Below, one piece after another: positions 1-11,232 of a stretch of DNA of 64,000 bases. The notes below the pieces were generated by a model. It was not told the DNA's origin. It saw only the letters and a list, made by a program, of their open reading frames with translations, and did no database searches. Location: assembly GCF_035222275.1 (NCBI RefSeq), contig NC_085882.1:2053501-2117500 (forward strand), given 5' to 3'. The first letter of the stretch is position 1. Each line of letters starts with the position of its first letter. The translations under genes were made by a program, and so were the position numbers. This DNA is from Podospora bellae-mahoneyi. Taxonomy: Eukaryota; Ascomycota; Sordariomycetes; Sordariales; Podosporaceae.

Positions 1-377
1 ACATTGGTAAGCTCCACCACGCAACCCAGCGCGCACAAGGGTATGTTCTCGCTCAGTTGAGCGATCAGGTCTGTTGTTGTTGTTGTTGTTGTTGTTGTGT
101 GGGGTAGTGATAAGTCTTGGCGTTGTTGTCCAGAGACAACAATATCTGTCTGTGAGAGGAAGCTCAATGGTGGAAGGGGCCGGGGTGGTGCTGATATTGG
201 GAGGAGTTGATGGAGTAATGCCCGTGGTAGGGACTGCGGCCGGGGTTGGTGTTGAGGAAAAAAAGAATGTGGGAGAAACTGGGGGGTTGCTTCGCTGGGG
301 GCCGGGAGGATAAGAAACGTTAGTAATAGAAAACAGGAGGGTATTGAAAGCAAGGGAGAGGTTGGTAGTGGTTTCAT
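1..377 (-). CDS. CFEM-like secreted protein or receptor, 5' part only
   Basis: An open frame runs leftwards from an ATG at 377-375 to the window edge with no stop (125 complete codons). It begins with a clear signal peptide: basic/polar start MKPLPTS, a hydrophobic core CFLLLTFLILP, then a small-residue cleavage region near PAPSEA. A Pro/Ser/Gln-rich linker and a run of nine Thr follow, then DLIAQLSENIPLCALGCVVE, which matches the opening of a CFEM domain (L-C-A-x-x-C pattern, as in '...LPACALSC...'). CFEM domains occur in haem-binding cell-wall proteins and at the N-terminus of Pth11-like G-protein-coupled receptors. Which of these this is cannot be told without the rest of the gene. I checked every codon by hand. 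The remaining CFEM cysteines lie off the window, so the family call is probable, not certain. Confidence 0.7.
   Translation of the reverse strand, partial: MKPLPTSPLLSIPSCFLLLTFLILPAPSEATPQFLPHSFFPQHQPRPQSLPRALLHQLLPISAPPRPLPPLSFLSQTDIVVSGQQRQDLSLPHTTTTTTTTTDLIAQLSENIPLCALGCVVELTN
72..98 (-). repeat. (ACA)9 microsatellite coding a Thr run
   Basis: Nine perfect ACA triplets on the minus strand (TGT/TTG phase on plus). They lie in frame within the CFEM-like gene and encode nine consecutive threonines just before the cysteine domain. Copy number is likely to vary between strains. Confidence 0.85.
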
Positions 378-1353
378 CTTGGATACTTAGGTAGGTATGT
401 CCAGTCGTTAGCCTTTACATGAAAAGGTTGAAGAACTTGGCCAAGAGAAAACGACAGACAGCATGACGGCGAAAAAAAGACATGACAGAGAGAGAGAGAG
501 AAAGAGCTAGATTTGCCCAGCTGGGCACACACACCTCCAAAGCCATTCCCCATTACTAAGGCACATCTATCGATGATTTCAGGGGCGGTCGAGTTACCCC
601 TTAGTGTGGCCTGTCCGGTCGTTTTCAAGGCCAAAACGCAGTCTGACAAGTGCTAACTGAGCACATTGGTGTTTTTGTTGACGTTGGGCTCTTCCGCGGA
701 GGGTGAGCTGATATCAACACACTGGTGCAAGCTTGATCCATGATAAGATGATGGGTGAGCGAGGTCATCATCATCTTTGCCGTCCGACGATGCAAAGCAT
801 CCACAAGAAGAATTTGGGGGATGAAGACACGACGTCAGTGTGTAAGTCTAAGTCAACCTCCCCCGTTGTCAGTGGAGTCCCCCAAACATCACCGCTCAAA
901 AACGACGTTCCTCAGCGAGTCATGCATGCCGCCCACACAGCCCCTTCCTTCCCTTTTCGGCAAGACGGCCCCTTCACCAAGCCCTCTGAATGGACAGACG
1001 CCCTTTCCACGCCAAGAAATCACCTCAATGCAACCGCAAGAAACCGTCAGCGACTTAGATGCAGCCAAAAGCATGGTGATGGTGTCATGTTAGCATCTTC
1101 TGTAGATTACCACTCCATAACAACTTTGTTTCCATACTATATCTCCGTCAATGTACAACAAACACCATACATATAAAACCCTCACCTACATGCTACTTTT
1201 CGAATGAAACAAAACAACGCTTTTAGTCCATCAACTCGCACGCATATGCCACCAAAAGATCCCACAATACAAAAGACAAGACATTCCCAATCCATTTTTT
1301 TTGTGGTAAACCCTTCCCAGTCTCCCCAGTCCTCATCCCTCCCACATTAGACA
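378..1353. other. Intergenic, no gene recognised
   Basis: This is the upstream region of the CFEM-like gene and the 3' flank of the Zn2Cys6 gene, both on minus. It holds a short AG microsatellite near 484-503. The small open frames in it have no recognisable domain and no consistent codon bias. Confidence 0.5.
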
Positions 1354-4074
1354 TTACGACCCCATCATCGCATCCCAATCCCAGGTCACCGTCCCACCGC
1401 CCCAAAGTTCATTGACACTATACCCGAGCTGTTCAAAGTTGACCGGGATCTCCCCCAGCGTGTCCGTGTTGGCGACCCACCAAGGATTTACTGGCATCTC
1501 CATACCGTTGTTGTTGCTTCCTGTCGCAATTCCATGCGGGTTCGGTTGCGGCTGTGGTTGTTGTTGAAAAGGAGTCATCCCCTGCGGAAACAAGCCATTC
1601 GTCAGCCCCCGATCTCGCACGTTCCGGACATCCCGACCGAATCCCTGAGTATGAGAAGTGGTATCCGACGGTGATGAAAATGAGGCACAGACCTTGTCTC
1701 TGGAAAAAGGGTCAAATGGTGCTGATGGGCCGCCTCCGGGAGGTGCAGAAAACGGTCCGTTATTGACCCTTCTGTGGCCTTGCGATGGCCCGTGTGTAAC
1801 CGGCCCGCCACGTCCTGGCGTTGCCCCTACTAACGACGGACCAGGTTGAGAGCCCGTCGGCTGGCTCGAAACAGGCGGATCCTGTCCGGCCATCACTTTG
1901 TAGTGTAACGTCACGAACCTGTCCGCACTGGCTGCCTTTGCTTCCTGTGAGGTTTTGATCCCTAGGTGAGCCTCCAAAAGCCCAAAAGCAGCACACATAA
2001 TGCTGTATCCCCAGGGCTCATTGTTCCCGCACCTCAAGATCCGGTCCTCCTTCATGGCCAGGCACTTCTCCAGGGCCTCCACCGTGTGCTTGCTGTTGAT
2101 CATGATCATATTAGTTGACCCGCGTGGTTGAAGCATGGTGACACTGCAGAGATTGATCGCCAGTGTTAGACTGTCCTCACGGAGAAAGTTGAGTGTGCGA
2201 ATGCCCTGCTGGAAAAGTTGGTCGTTGAGGAGAACCATATCCCTGGCGGCATTGTAGTAGATAATCTCCGAGTATTGGTACTTGGAGTTTTGTTTGCGAA
2301 GACGAAGGAAGGGCTGGTGCAGAGGTATGATGTACTGGCGAAGCTGGATGTGCAAAAGTGTATAGGCAAGCAAAGGCTTCTTCTGAGTTTGCTGTTCGTC
2401 CGTATCCTCATTGTCTGCATCGCTTACATCCCATGACGGGAGGGCATCAATCTCGCGGTTGATCTCATCGGTGTAGCGAACGACACGCGCATAGTCGAGA
2501 TCTTCGGGAGGGCCGGTGAGCACCCGGCTCAGCTCCAGGCGAAGCGGCAAGCTCTGGCGACTGAGATGCTGATAGGAAGAGTACGTGTATGTAGTTGGAG
2601 GCTTTGAGGGAGGGAGCTCTTTCGTGTCCTCGTCAAACTCGTCGTCGTCGATGTTATGCGGCGGATTGACATCGTAGTGTAGAGTGCTCAAGATTGATGG
2701 CAGACCGTGGTCAAAGGATGCTTGAAGATCGTAGCTTTGAATAGTCGCCCAGATTCTCCTCCGCATCTCCTGCTGGAAAGGGGTGATCTTGTCACTCCTC
2801 ATGTGGCTGGGTTCCCGGTGCAACCCGACAGAGATGGCGTCCTGTGTCATTGCGCCCGCATTTTTCCAATATCTCTTCTTCTTCATTGTGTTGACTCTCT
2901 TGGCAAGGTAGATGAGGCAGGCGATCTGATAGTGAATCAGGCGGCGATGCTTTTGGCTCTGAACTTCCTGCCAACGTTCAACAGCTTCGATCCATTTGAT
3001 GGCATTGGCGTAAGAGATCGACACCATCTTTTCGAACTTGTGCGGTAGCTTAGCAGCCAAACAGCTGGCAATGCCCATGATGGATAAGATCAAAGCCGTG
3101 AAGGCTGCATTACGAGTCTCGTTAGGGTCCCAGAACTTGGCATAGTCCCTGCGGAAGCTGGGGATGTGGAGGATTCGGTGAATCTGCTCGAACTGGTCCA
3201 AGTAAATAGATACCATGTGATCAGCTTCCTCCTTGGAGGGAAGGAGAGCTTCCAGCGCAAGATCTGGTTCACGGAACTTCCTGTCTCGGTCCTCGGCCCT
3301 CTTGTGGCGGTCCTTGTTCCGGCTGATCCGGTGTGGTCGAAGCCACTCCTCGGAGGTTTCTTTCATGAAAGGACACAGTCCAGTCAACTTCTCGTCGTTA
3401 GCCAACGCATTCCGAGCCAATGGAGAGGAAGAAAGTAAAAGACCGTCACATACTTCTTGGAAGGCCAGGAACGCGCTGTGGGGGCCAAAGTATCGCGTTT
3501 TGAACTCCTTGCCCCTGAAGAAGCGTAGCTCTTCTTTGTCGGCCGTTGTTGTCTGGACCCGCAGGAACTGTGGCAGCTCAGGTTCTTCCTTGTTTCTTTC
3601 GTCATCTTCGTGATGCTTCGGCTCAGGGGGTGAGTGGTCCTGAAGCGTACTGCCGTCGACAGAAGCGCCGCCCTGTTTATTGGTAAGGAGGTTCCTCAGC
3701 TGGGCAACCTCCATCTCCAACCGACGGATCCTGTCAAGATCTCGGCCATCCTTGCGAAAGTAGGGCGACTCTCCTCCGGTACTTGGCAACGACAGTCGAG
3801 AGTCCAGACCCGTCAAGGCACCCTGGGAGAGGCCGAGCTTGTTCGGAGGTGCCAGGCCGGGCCGGGTCTCATACTCGCACTTGTCTGATGTACCGGACTG
3901 AAGACAGCGGGAGCATGGAAACTCCCGGTCACAGGACAACTTTCTTCGACGGCACTCGAGGCAGGAGAGCCGGACTCTCTGGCGTTTACGGGGCGGAGCG
4001 CGATCATCACCATCCTCGTGGGCCTCGGTTCCGCCGGGGCTAACGCTTTGTTCACTCGGATCCGACCGGGGCAT
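1354..4074 (-). CDS. Zn2Cys6 fungal transcription factor
   Basis: Intronless frame of 906 codons from ATG 4074-4072 (context CACCATGC); the frame extends upstream only through non-ATG codons. Residues 38-66 form a canonical Zn(II)2Cys6 cluster (C-x2-C-x6-C-x5-C-x2-C-x8-C), preceded by a basic stretch PPRKRQRVR and followed at about 113-131 by a short heptad coiled coil for dimerisation. The middle homology region of the fungal_trans family (PF04082) lies at about residues 285-530, with the hallmark RRRIWATIQSYDLQASFDHG near 436. The C-terminal 200 residues are Gln/Pro/Gly-rich and may be an activation segment. The target genes are unknown. The gene diverges from the acid phosphatase at 5294 across 1.2 kb, but proximity alone does not make that a target. 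Confidence 0.93.
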   Translation of the reverse strand: MPRSDPSEQSVSPGGTEAHEDGDDRAPPRKRQRVRLSCLECRRRKLSCDREFPCSRCLQSGTSDKCEYETRPGLAPPNKLGLSQGALTGLDSRLSLPSTGGESPYFRKDGRDLDRIRRLEMEVAQLRNLLTNKQGGASVDGSTLQDHSPPEPKHHEDDERNKEEPELPQFLRVQTTTADKEELRFFRGKEFKTRYFGPHSAFLAFQEVCDGLLLSSSPLARNALANDEKLTGLCPFMKETSEEWLRPHRISRNKDRHKRAEDRDRKFREPDLALEALLPSKEEADHMVSIYLDQFEQIHRILHIPSFRRDYAKFWDPNETRNAAFTALILSIMGIASCLAAKLPHKFEKMVSISYANAIKWIEAVERWQEVQSQKHRRLIHYQIACLIYLAKRVNTMKKKRYWKNAGAMTQDAISVGLHREPSHMRSDKITPFQQEMRRRIWATIQSYDLQASFDHGLPSILSTLHYDVNPPHNIDDDEFDEDTKELPPSKPPTTYTYSSYQHLSRQSLPLRLELSRVLTGPPEDLDYARVVRYTDEINREIDALPSWDVSDADNEDTDEQQTQKKPLLAYTLLHIQLRQYIIPLHQPFLRLRKQNSKYQYSEIIYYNAARDMVLLNDQLFQQGIRTLNFLREDSLTLAINLCSVTMLQPRGSTNMIMINSKHTVEALEKCLAMKEDRILRCGNNEPWGYSIMCAAFGLLEAHLGIKTSQEAKAASADRFVTLHYKVMAGQDPPVSSQPTGSQPGPSLVGATPGRGGPVTHGPSQGHRRVNNGPFSAPPGGGPSAPFDPFSRDKVCASFSSPSDTTSHTQGFGRDVRNVRDRGLTNGLFPQGMTPFQQQPQPQPNPHGIATGSNNNGMEMPVNPWWVANTDTLGEIPVNFEQLGYSVNELWGGGTVTWDWDAMMGS

Positions 4075-5293
4075 GGTGTTTCTCCCGGAGACGGAGGGGG
4101 CTATCGGCCGAAGGGAAGGTTCCAAACAAACAAACAAAACAGACCCAGCCGCCACTGACGCTCGGCGCCGTTTTCCCTATCTAAGTTGCAGGCGATAAAC
4201 AAGGAAGTGGGCTCGAGCATGCGAAACAGAGACAGCAACAAAACGGGCCAGTCGGCGATAAACGCTTTATCAATCAAATCTGATAAGAGAAGCCTGTACT
4301 GTATGTAAGGTGAGAAAAGCAGCAAGCGAACACGACTGCCAAAACGAAACCTGCAGCAGTATAAATTTTCCCTCTCTCTCAAAACCAATGACTAATAACG
4401 AGGGCTTTGCTGGTTCAGTCGAAACGACAGGCGATGCTCAGAGAACAAGCAACACAAATATCGAGTTAAAGATCTCGACGTCCACAGCCATTGAACGGGG
4501 GACTCGTCAGCTCCTTCTTTTCTGACTGTAGAGTTGGTGTGATGTGGTCGTGGTCGTTGGTGATGCGTGTTGAGGAATAAGATTCTCGGAGATCCGACAC
4601 TTTTCGCCGAGGCTGCCCCTCTTTCTGCCAGCTTCACCTGTTCATCCGATGATTGGCCGACTGAAGCAGAGAGGACTTTGCTTACATAAGGTCAGGATAT
4701 TCCGTCAATGAGCAGGGAAGTCATCCTCCTGGACCTTGGGTATGAAGAAAGATGGGATGATGACCTCGGAGGAAACATTGCAGCTTTGCAGTGAGTTTCT
4801 CTGACCATGTGGAAAGGTCGAAGTCTATGGATTTAAACCAGACTTTTCCAATTGCCTAACGAACCTTCATGTGACAACGGAACAAGACATTGTTCCGAAA
4901 CTCTGAGGGTTAGGGGTGGATATGGACACTCAACAAAGCAACCACGACGATGAAGACGGAACTATTCATTGTGAGCAAGCCGCACAAAAGGAACATTCGG
5001 TTCTATTGGAGAACCAGACTTTGAATCAGACCCCCGATCAATCCGTCCCCATTGTCCCAGAACCACGGGACGGGCTGACCGACCAGCGACTTATTCGCAG
5101 CTTAGAAAGAGGCTTGGCAATGGTGTGGTGGGACAAAGACAGAGCTTGGGTCTGAAAGGCCACCGACGCCACCAAACGGTCTGGCCTGGCTCGGCGCACT
5201 AGACACAGTGCAACATCGACATTCGGGTTTTTGGGATCGCAAATTCCAGTCGGGTTTGGGCACCTTCGAGAGACGCGATGGCGGTATGATAAC
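4075..5293. promoter_or_regulatory. Divergent intergenic region, transcription factor / acid phosphatase
   Basis: This 1.2 kb region separates two divergent starts and so should hold both promoters. The only open frames are short and unrecognised. I saw no CACGTG (Pho4/NUC-1-type) site here. Confidence 0.5.
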
Positions 5294-6649
5294 ATGCGCG
5301 CATTATTTTGGATATTTTTGCTTGGATGCGCCTGCTGGGAGGCTGCACGCGCTGCCAGCTTAGTGCCAGGGAAGGCCTTCGATCGTTTGATCACGATATG
5401 GCTGGAGAATCAGGTTGGTCCAACAGTCCACACACAACCATTCCACATGTGCTCCATAACATGTTTACTGACCAGTATAATGGTACGTGTAGGACTATGC
5501 CAAGGTTGTCTTGGAGCCTAGCATCGCCGACCTGAAGAGGAAGGGCATCTTGCTCACGAGGTTCTATGCGCACACCCATCCATCCCAGCCAAACTACCTG
5601 GCCGCCATCGGTGGGGATTATTGGGGCCTCGATCACGATGACATGGTTCATATCCCTGAGAACGTCTCGACAGTGGTGGACCTGCTGGATTACAGGAACA
5701 TAAGCTGGGCAGGTTACTTTGAGGACATGCCCGGCCCGGGGTACATGGGGAACTATAGCGATGGACAGACTGGGAACGGCACATGGGACTATGTGAGGAA
5801 ACACAAGTATGAACACGTGGAATCGGGATTCTTGATGGAGAATGCTAACCTCGTACCAGTCCATTTGTGTCGTATGAAAGCGTCATTATGGAGGGAGAGC
5901 GGCTGCTGGCCCTAGACTCCTTCCGTGCCTTCCAAAGGGCCTTCAAGGCAAAGGAGGTTCCCCAATTTGTGTTCATGACCCCCAACATGAGTACGTATTC
6001 TTCCATCTCTTCATCACCCGCCGCGGTACAGATCAAAGACTGACATGGCGCAGTGAACGATGGCCACAACACGAGCAACAAGTTTGCTGCTGACTGGGCC
6101 CACAAGTTCCTTCAACCTCTTCTGGATCCTAAAGCTTTCGACGAAAAGACGTTGATAATGCTTACATATGACGAATCGGAAGATTACAGCCAGCCTAACC
6201 ACATCGTCACTTTGCTTCTGGGAAGCGCAATTCCTCCAGCGCTCAAGGGAACAGAAGACAGCACCTTCTACACCCACTTCAGCTTGCTCTCGACCATCCA
6301 AAACAACTGGATGCTGCCCAATCTCGGCAGGTATGACGTTGGAGCAAATGTGTTTCAGTTTGTTGCAGATGCGTCTGGTTACACCAAGAACAAGGAGCCT
6401 GCCAATGCAGCGTCAGTCAACAATTCAATATCATACCCGGGGTTTCTGCACACCGAGCCCACAAACAGACTGGACATCCCAATACCAAACGACAAATTGA
6501 TTGGCGCCGGTGGGCTTCCGATCCTTGACAAGATCAAGCAGAAATGGGCCGGTGACATCAAGAAGGTAGGGAAGACGCCGTACGACGGTAGCGGGAATGT
6601 GCACGATGGCGACAACCCGCCAGTCTACAACCCTCCCAAGGCCAATTGA
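5294..6649 (+). CDS. Secreted acid phosphatase (phosphoesterase family)
   Basis: Four exons: 5294-5413, 5493-5806, 5860-5990 and 6054-6649, giving 386 residues. The introns are 79, 53 and 63 nt. Each junction restores a continuous frame across motifs conserved in fungal acid phosphatases of the phosphoesterase family (PF04185). The start codon opens a signal peptide (MRALFWIFLLGCACWEAARA), so the protein is secreted or wall-bound. Conserved blocks include LITIWLENQ, THPSQPNYLA, DDMVHIPENVSTVVDLL, a split TPNMMNDGHNT and TYDESEDY; the Asp/His/Asn residues in them are the expected metal ligands and catalytic site. The role is release of phosphate from extracellular phosphomonoesters. A phospholipase C-like specificity is possible within the superfamily, but the length and motifs favour acid phosphatase. 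CACGTG at 5814-5819 lies in intron 2, probably by chance. Confidence 0.9.
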
Positions 6650-7179
6650 TTAGATAATTGGATACCCAGCATAAGTCTTCCCTTGCAGGTTGTGCTTCTC
6701 GTGTGTGCTCCGTGGCTCCTTCCATTTCTACAGTTTCTCCGGCTCTTCACTCGATCGCTGTCCTGGTTCCTTCCCTATGGCAGCACTGCTATCCATGCCC
6801 CTTACAATTTTGGGAAGCTGCGGGTGCCAATGAAGGGCCTGCCGTGCGTCCATGTCACTCATCTTCGGACCTGAACTTCCATCAATCTCGCACACACTTC
6901 GGAAGGAAAGCTGCAAGTCGTCCGCAAGAGGGAGGCCCTGGTAATGGCCCCAAGGAACTCTGTTTGCTTCTGCCTCGGCGGGAACATCCCTTCCTGTGTT
7001 TCTCAGCAGCCCTCTCGTATCTCTTGACATCTTCAGGCCTGCCATTCCATGCATGGCAACCTCTGGGAGACCAGGCCACACCACCATCACCGTTTCTTGG
7101 AATACTTTGTAGATCCTACATCTTTGCATGCCCCCCGAGTTGGTGATGCCTGCTGGCCTGTCCGAATCACGTCGCAATC
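6650..7179. other. Intergenic, leader of the 7180 gene
   Basis: A 530-base spacer between two plus-strand genes. Open frames on both strands (149 and 162 codons) have no recognisable domain. It probably holds the 3' end of the phosphatase transcript and the promoter and leader of the next gene. Confidence 0.4.
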
Positions 7180-10100
7180 ATGGCCGTCTTCTGCTGCTGC
7201 ACTTCGGCACGGTCGTCCAAAACACGGACAATCGCACCAAGAAGTCCTGAGCCTGTGTTACCTTCACCACCACCCCCTGCTCGCCTCCCCGGACCCCTTA
7301 CCCTGAATCCAGTCAATCCGCTCTCGACTGAGACATCGCCCAGATCGCTCTCATCACTTCAGCCTTCGGTACCTGCCACCATCAGCCCCATCGAACCCAT
7401 AGAGTTCGGCCAGCTGGTAGTCGAAGACTCGGACAGTGAAGATGAGCCTGACCATCCGGCACCCCACAATAAGAGCACCAGCACCCTCCACCTGGTCCGC
7501 ACCCGTATCCGCCGTCACCTCTCCCAGGATTCGCTCTCAAAGAAGAAGGCTCGTTCTGCAGTGGGCTTCACCGAGGAGGAGATTCAGCGACGAGCCGAGC
7601 TGAAACGGCTTATGCACAAAAGAATCCAGGAGGAGCTCCGGAGCGAAGAAGGGCAAAAATCCACACGGAGTGAAGTCTCCTCTGATCGACACCCTGGCAG
7701 TCCCAAGATTGACCTTCTTCCTGGCGGCGGACCGCGGGACAATATCGAGTTTGTTGTTGCCGATGACAGCAGGCCCAACTCACCCGGAATGAACAGTGAA
7801 GCACCGGATGCTGGTCAGACTGATCCCGAAGCTCTTGCACCGGTTGCCGCAAACTCCAAAACAGTTCGAGAACAAGGCTCCTTCCCAGAGATGCCAGCAT
7901 CACCAGATCTTGTGCCTCGGCGGTATCCAAGCACTAGCGAGAACTCCTCAATTGCTTCCTGGCGGCTTTCTTACAGTGCAGGTCAGCTCGACGAACTGGC
8001 CAGCTACATTGACCGAGGAGAGCCATCGAGTCATGTAGATGCTGTGCACAGCTCCTCTGCGTCACACCCGGAATCCATCATTCGTCTTCCAACCTCGGGA
8101 TTGCATCCACCACGCCCTGCCCATTCGTTGTCACGCTCACATTCGTCACCCGCCCGACCCGGCACGCAAGTTACTGAGACTGCATCCGTTGCAGAGCAGT
8201 CTCCATTGAGCGTCTGGCTGCGAAGTCAGGGCCTTCGATCTCGTTCTTCCTCGCCTACAAGATCATCCGAACAAGACTTTGAGCAAGGTGCAAGTGTTCA
8301 GCAAGCCGAGGTGGTTTATCTCAGGAGATGGAGCTCTGTTCAAAATTCTGCAGTCCCAGAGGCTGAGAGTCAGAAGCCGGAAATAGTCCACCTCTACGAC
8401 ATGGATATTCATCGCCAGTTGGGAACTCAAACTTTCACCACACCAATGGATTCTCCAACACGATCCCGATCGATGAGAAACAGTGGTGCAAGCGGTTCCT
8501 GCGGTGCTCAAACTTCGGGAAGTACAATCCGTCCCTCTTCCGACCCTCCAAGCAAACCTCCAAGCAACAAGTCGACTTTCAACCACTCCGAAGTTATCTT
8601 GGCTCCACACGACCCGAATAACCTGGGGACAAAATCATCGTCGGTGTACCCATCAGCTGGACAAAGTGTACAGTTGAGCGCAGGCGCGTCTACTCTTGAT
8701 CTTCCGGCGACACTTGCGCCCCACGAGTTACCGCCAGCTTTTACTTTGCCAGGTTTCAAATGTGTGTGAGTCCCATGCTTGTGATTGGCAGTTGCTAACT
8801 CTGGACTGACAGGGCTCGATACTGTGAATAATCCACACCTTGTAGGAGAATCGGTGGAAAGTTCCCACCGAACAACAGGAGAAAACTCGGCCAACAACAG
8901 TTTGCCACTTCTGGAAGGACGCTCAGAGCTCCACAGGTCTTCGACAGTTACAAAAGCCGATGCCTCGAGCAGGGTCCGCAAGGAGTCTCAACTGGATACG
9001 GTTGAAAAGAGTATCGGATATTTTCATCTTGGCCACGGTGCACCTGCACTTATCGTCAAGAGGTTCCGGAAGGAGGCAGACACACCTCCCCTGGAGCCGG
9101 TGAAACACTCTTTTCTGGCACGCCTTCATTTGACCATCCCTAGAAGAACCAAAATAAGCCCACGAAACTTTGACGGTGCTGTCACAGAACAAGAACAGGA
9201 GCACGGGCAGGGACCGAACTGGGAGCCAGAGCCGTCTCCACCACTGTTGAGACATTGTCCAGGCGTCAAACGTGGGCGTCCTGACTCTTGGGGAACAGCC
9301 ATCACCTCACTGTACCACCCTCTAACCCCGATTCTTTCCGAGTATGAAGGCAGTGCAGATGATCTGTGGAGGTTAGGCATACGCGACGAGTCTCCGAAAC
9401 AACAGACGGAGTCTCGCGGTATCAAAGCCCATCGCCGTGGTTCAAGTTTCCCCGAAAGTCTGAACAAGAGGCTCCAAGCTGTTGCCGATTCGGAGCACAG
9501 TGGCGGCTCCTCTGGGTATATGGGTGTTCCGAGTACCGACCCGTCTTGTCGTTTCTCGTCTGCACCGGGCTCGCCGGTCTCTCATACAACTGATTGCGGC
9601 TTGTCGTCCATCGCAGAGACGACCGAGACCCCCAAGCGCAGTTCGTCCACAGGCCTCCAAAGCCCAATTTACGATGCATTCAGAACACACTACCCAGCAA
9701 GAAGCAGCGATTTTACCCGAGACTGTCCCAGATCCCCACTGGCACATACAGGCTCCCGACTTCGTGACTCTTCTACTCCTGGCGACCAATCTACCTGCGT
9801 CACCCCTGAGCTCGTTGCGGGCCACCCGGATATCGTGATTGAAGCCGCACACCAACCCCACAAAAACGGCTCCCGCCTTACTCTCAAGTCGAACACCCAG
9901 TCCTTCTCTGGGAAGTTTGGAAAAGCCATCAAGTCAAGTTTTGGAAAGCTCGTCCCCCATCGCGGGCCCTCTAACAGCACTGGTTCGAAGTCGCTGGAAA
10001 GCCTCAAAAGGCGAGGAAGCGGAGCCAGAGCAGAGGTTGTGAAACTTCAAAAGTCACAAGACGTAGGAGTTTCATGCCGGGGCCCGAAGTATTGGCAGAC

Positions 10101-10608
10101 AAATACGCCAAAAAGGGGTCGCACGATTTCTCTCAGCACACGGATGGCGACCTTGTTGCATTCTGACTCGAATCCCGAAGAGGAGAAGCGACAGCATCCT
10201 AGCCATCACCAGCTCAGGCATCGTGCACCTCTTTGTGCACTGCCTATAAACACACCTATTCGAGATCGACAAGCAAGCAGTAGCGCAGACAACAGCAAAG
10301 ACTCGGCGACGACAGCCGAAAAGTTTATTACGCCATTCAGCTCATTTTATCACAGCAACAATGATACGGCATCGTTTCACTCTTGTCATGATAAAGGGGA
10401 TACTACGGATATCAATTCCATCAAAAGCGATAGCACACTGGCTCATCGACTGCATATTGCCTCGGCGCCTCACTTGACTGCGCTGCCGGCGGGAGCGGCC
10501 AAGTTTCAGACTTGGAGTGGGAGGGAGAGGAGCAGGCCGCTGATTACGGTGCAGAGCATGGAGCAGATGCGGTTGAGGAGGGTGAATACGGTGGTGAGAG
10601 TTGTGTGA
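7180..10608 (+). CDS. Conserved Ser/Pro-rich protein of unknown function
   Basis: Two exons, 7180-8761 and 8813-10608, give 1125 residues. The intron (51 nt) has donor GTGTGT, a perfect GCTAAC branch site at 8794-8799 and acceptor CAG. It joins two frames that are otherwise both open, and the other nearby donors give an immediate stop. The N-terminus MAVFCCCTS carries three adjacent cysteines that could be palmitoylated. A conserved block at about residues 70-150 has an acidic SDSEDE stretch, KSTSTLHLVRTRIRRHLSQD and a helical FTEEEIQRRAELKRLMHKR segment. I recall this arrangement from hypothetical proteins of other Pezizomycotina. The rest is low-complexity Ser/Pro/Thr sequence with basic patches near the C-terminus. 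No enzymatic domain is visible. A role as a membrane-tethered scaffold is a guess only. Confidence 0.85.
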
Positions 10609-11232
10609 TGTGTGTGTTGAGGGAACTGGTGAAGGGTGACAGTATGTGGTCAAGAATGGTCAGCGGGTGCTTGTGTGAGCAACAAGGCAGATTTTGTTTT
10701 TGGTTGTTATGATGGGGGTTTATGAAGGACAGCTTTCTTCTTTTTTTTTTTTTTTTTTTTTTTCTCGGCATGGTGGGCTGTTTTGGTAGGTGCATGTCTA
10801 TACTATTTCAGCTCTTATGACGCCGACCTCAAGGACGCAGCAAAACAGGGGGGGGGGAGGCCGGACATGTATGGTTAGAGTTGTGGTATATTAGGGGATA
10901 TGAAGGGGGGTGGTTATGGTTATTTATTGGGCAGTTGTAAAAGACGGGAGTTTAGGTATAGTTTATGTAGCTGTGACAAGGGATGGAGGAGTGTTGTTAA
11001 TAGAGTACATATTGGTTGACGATGGATTCTATTGTCTGGGTGATTGTTCGGTGGTGATCGATATGGCACGATCAATGTTGGCAAGGCATGATCTTAAGCT
11101 GGAGACTGGGTCTTGCGAGCGTGTCGTTCAGTTGGGACATGCAATCAGACAATTTATGGAGACAAAAATAAGCCGAAAGAAGCCCATCATGATTCATTAC
11201 TATTACAACCAAAACTATCTCTCACTCACTCT
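10609..11232. other. Convergent 3' flanks
   Basis: The 7180 gene (+) and SEC6 (-) end towards each other here. The stretch holds a poly-T run near 10741-10763 and a poly-G run near 10850-10857, and is G/A-rich on plus just after the first gene. No gene is seen. Confidence 0.5.

Noticed and set aside
5814-5819. CACGTG (Pho4/NUC-1-type) site in the acid phosphatase
   Set aside because: A single hexamer inside intron 2, expected by chance about every 4 kb; none was found in the promoter.
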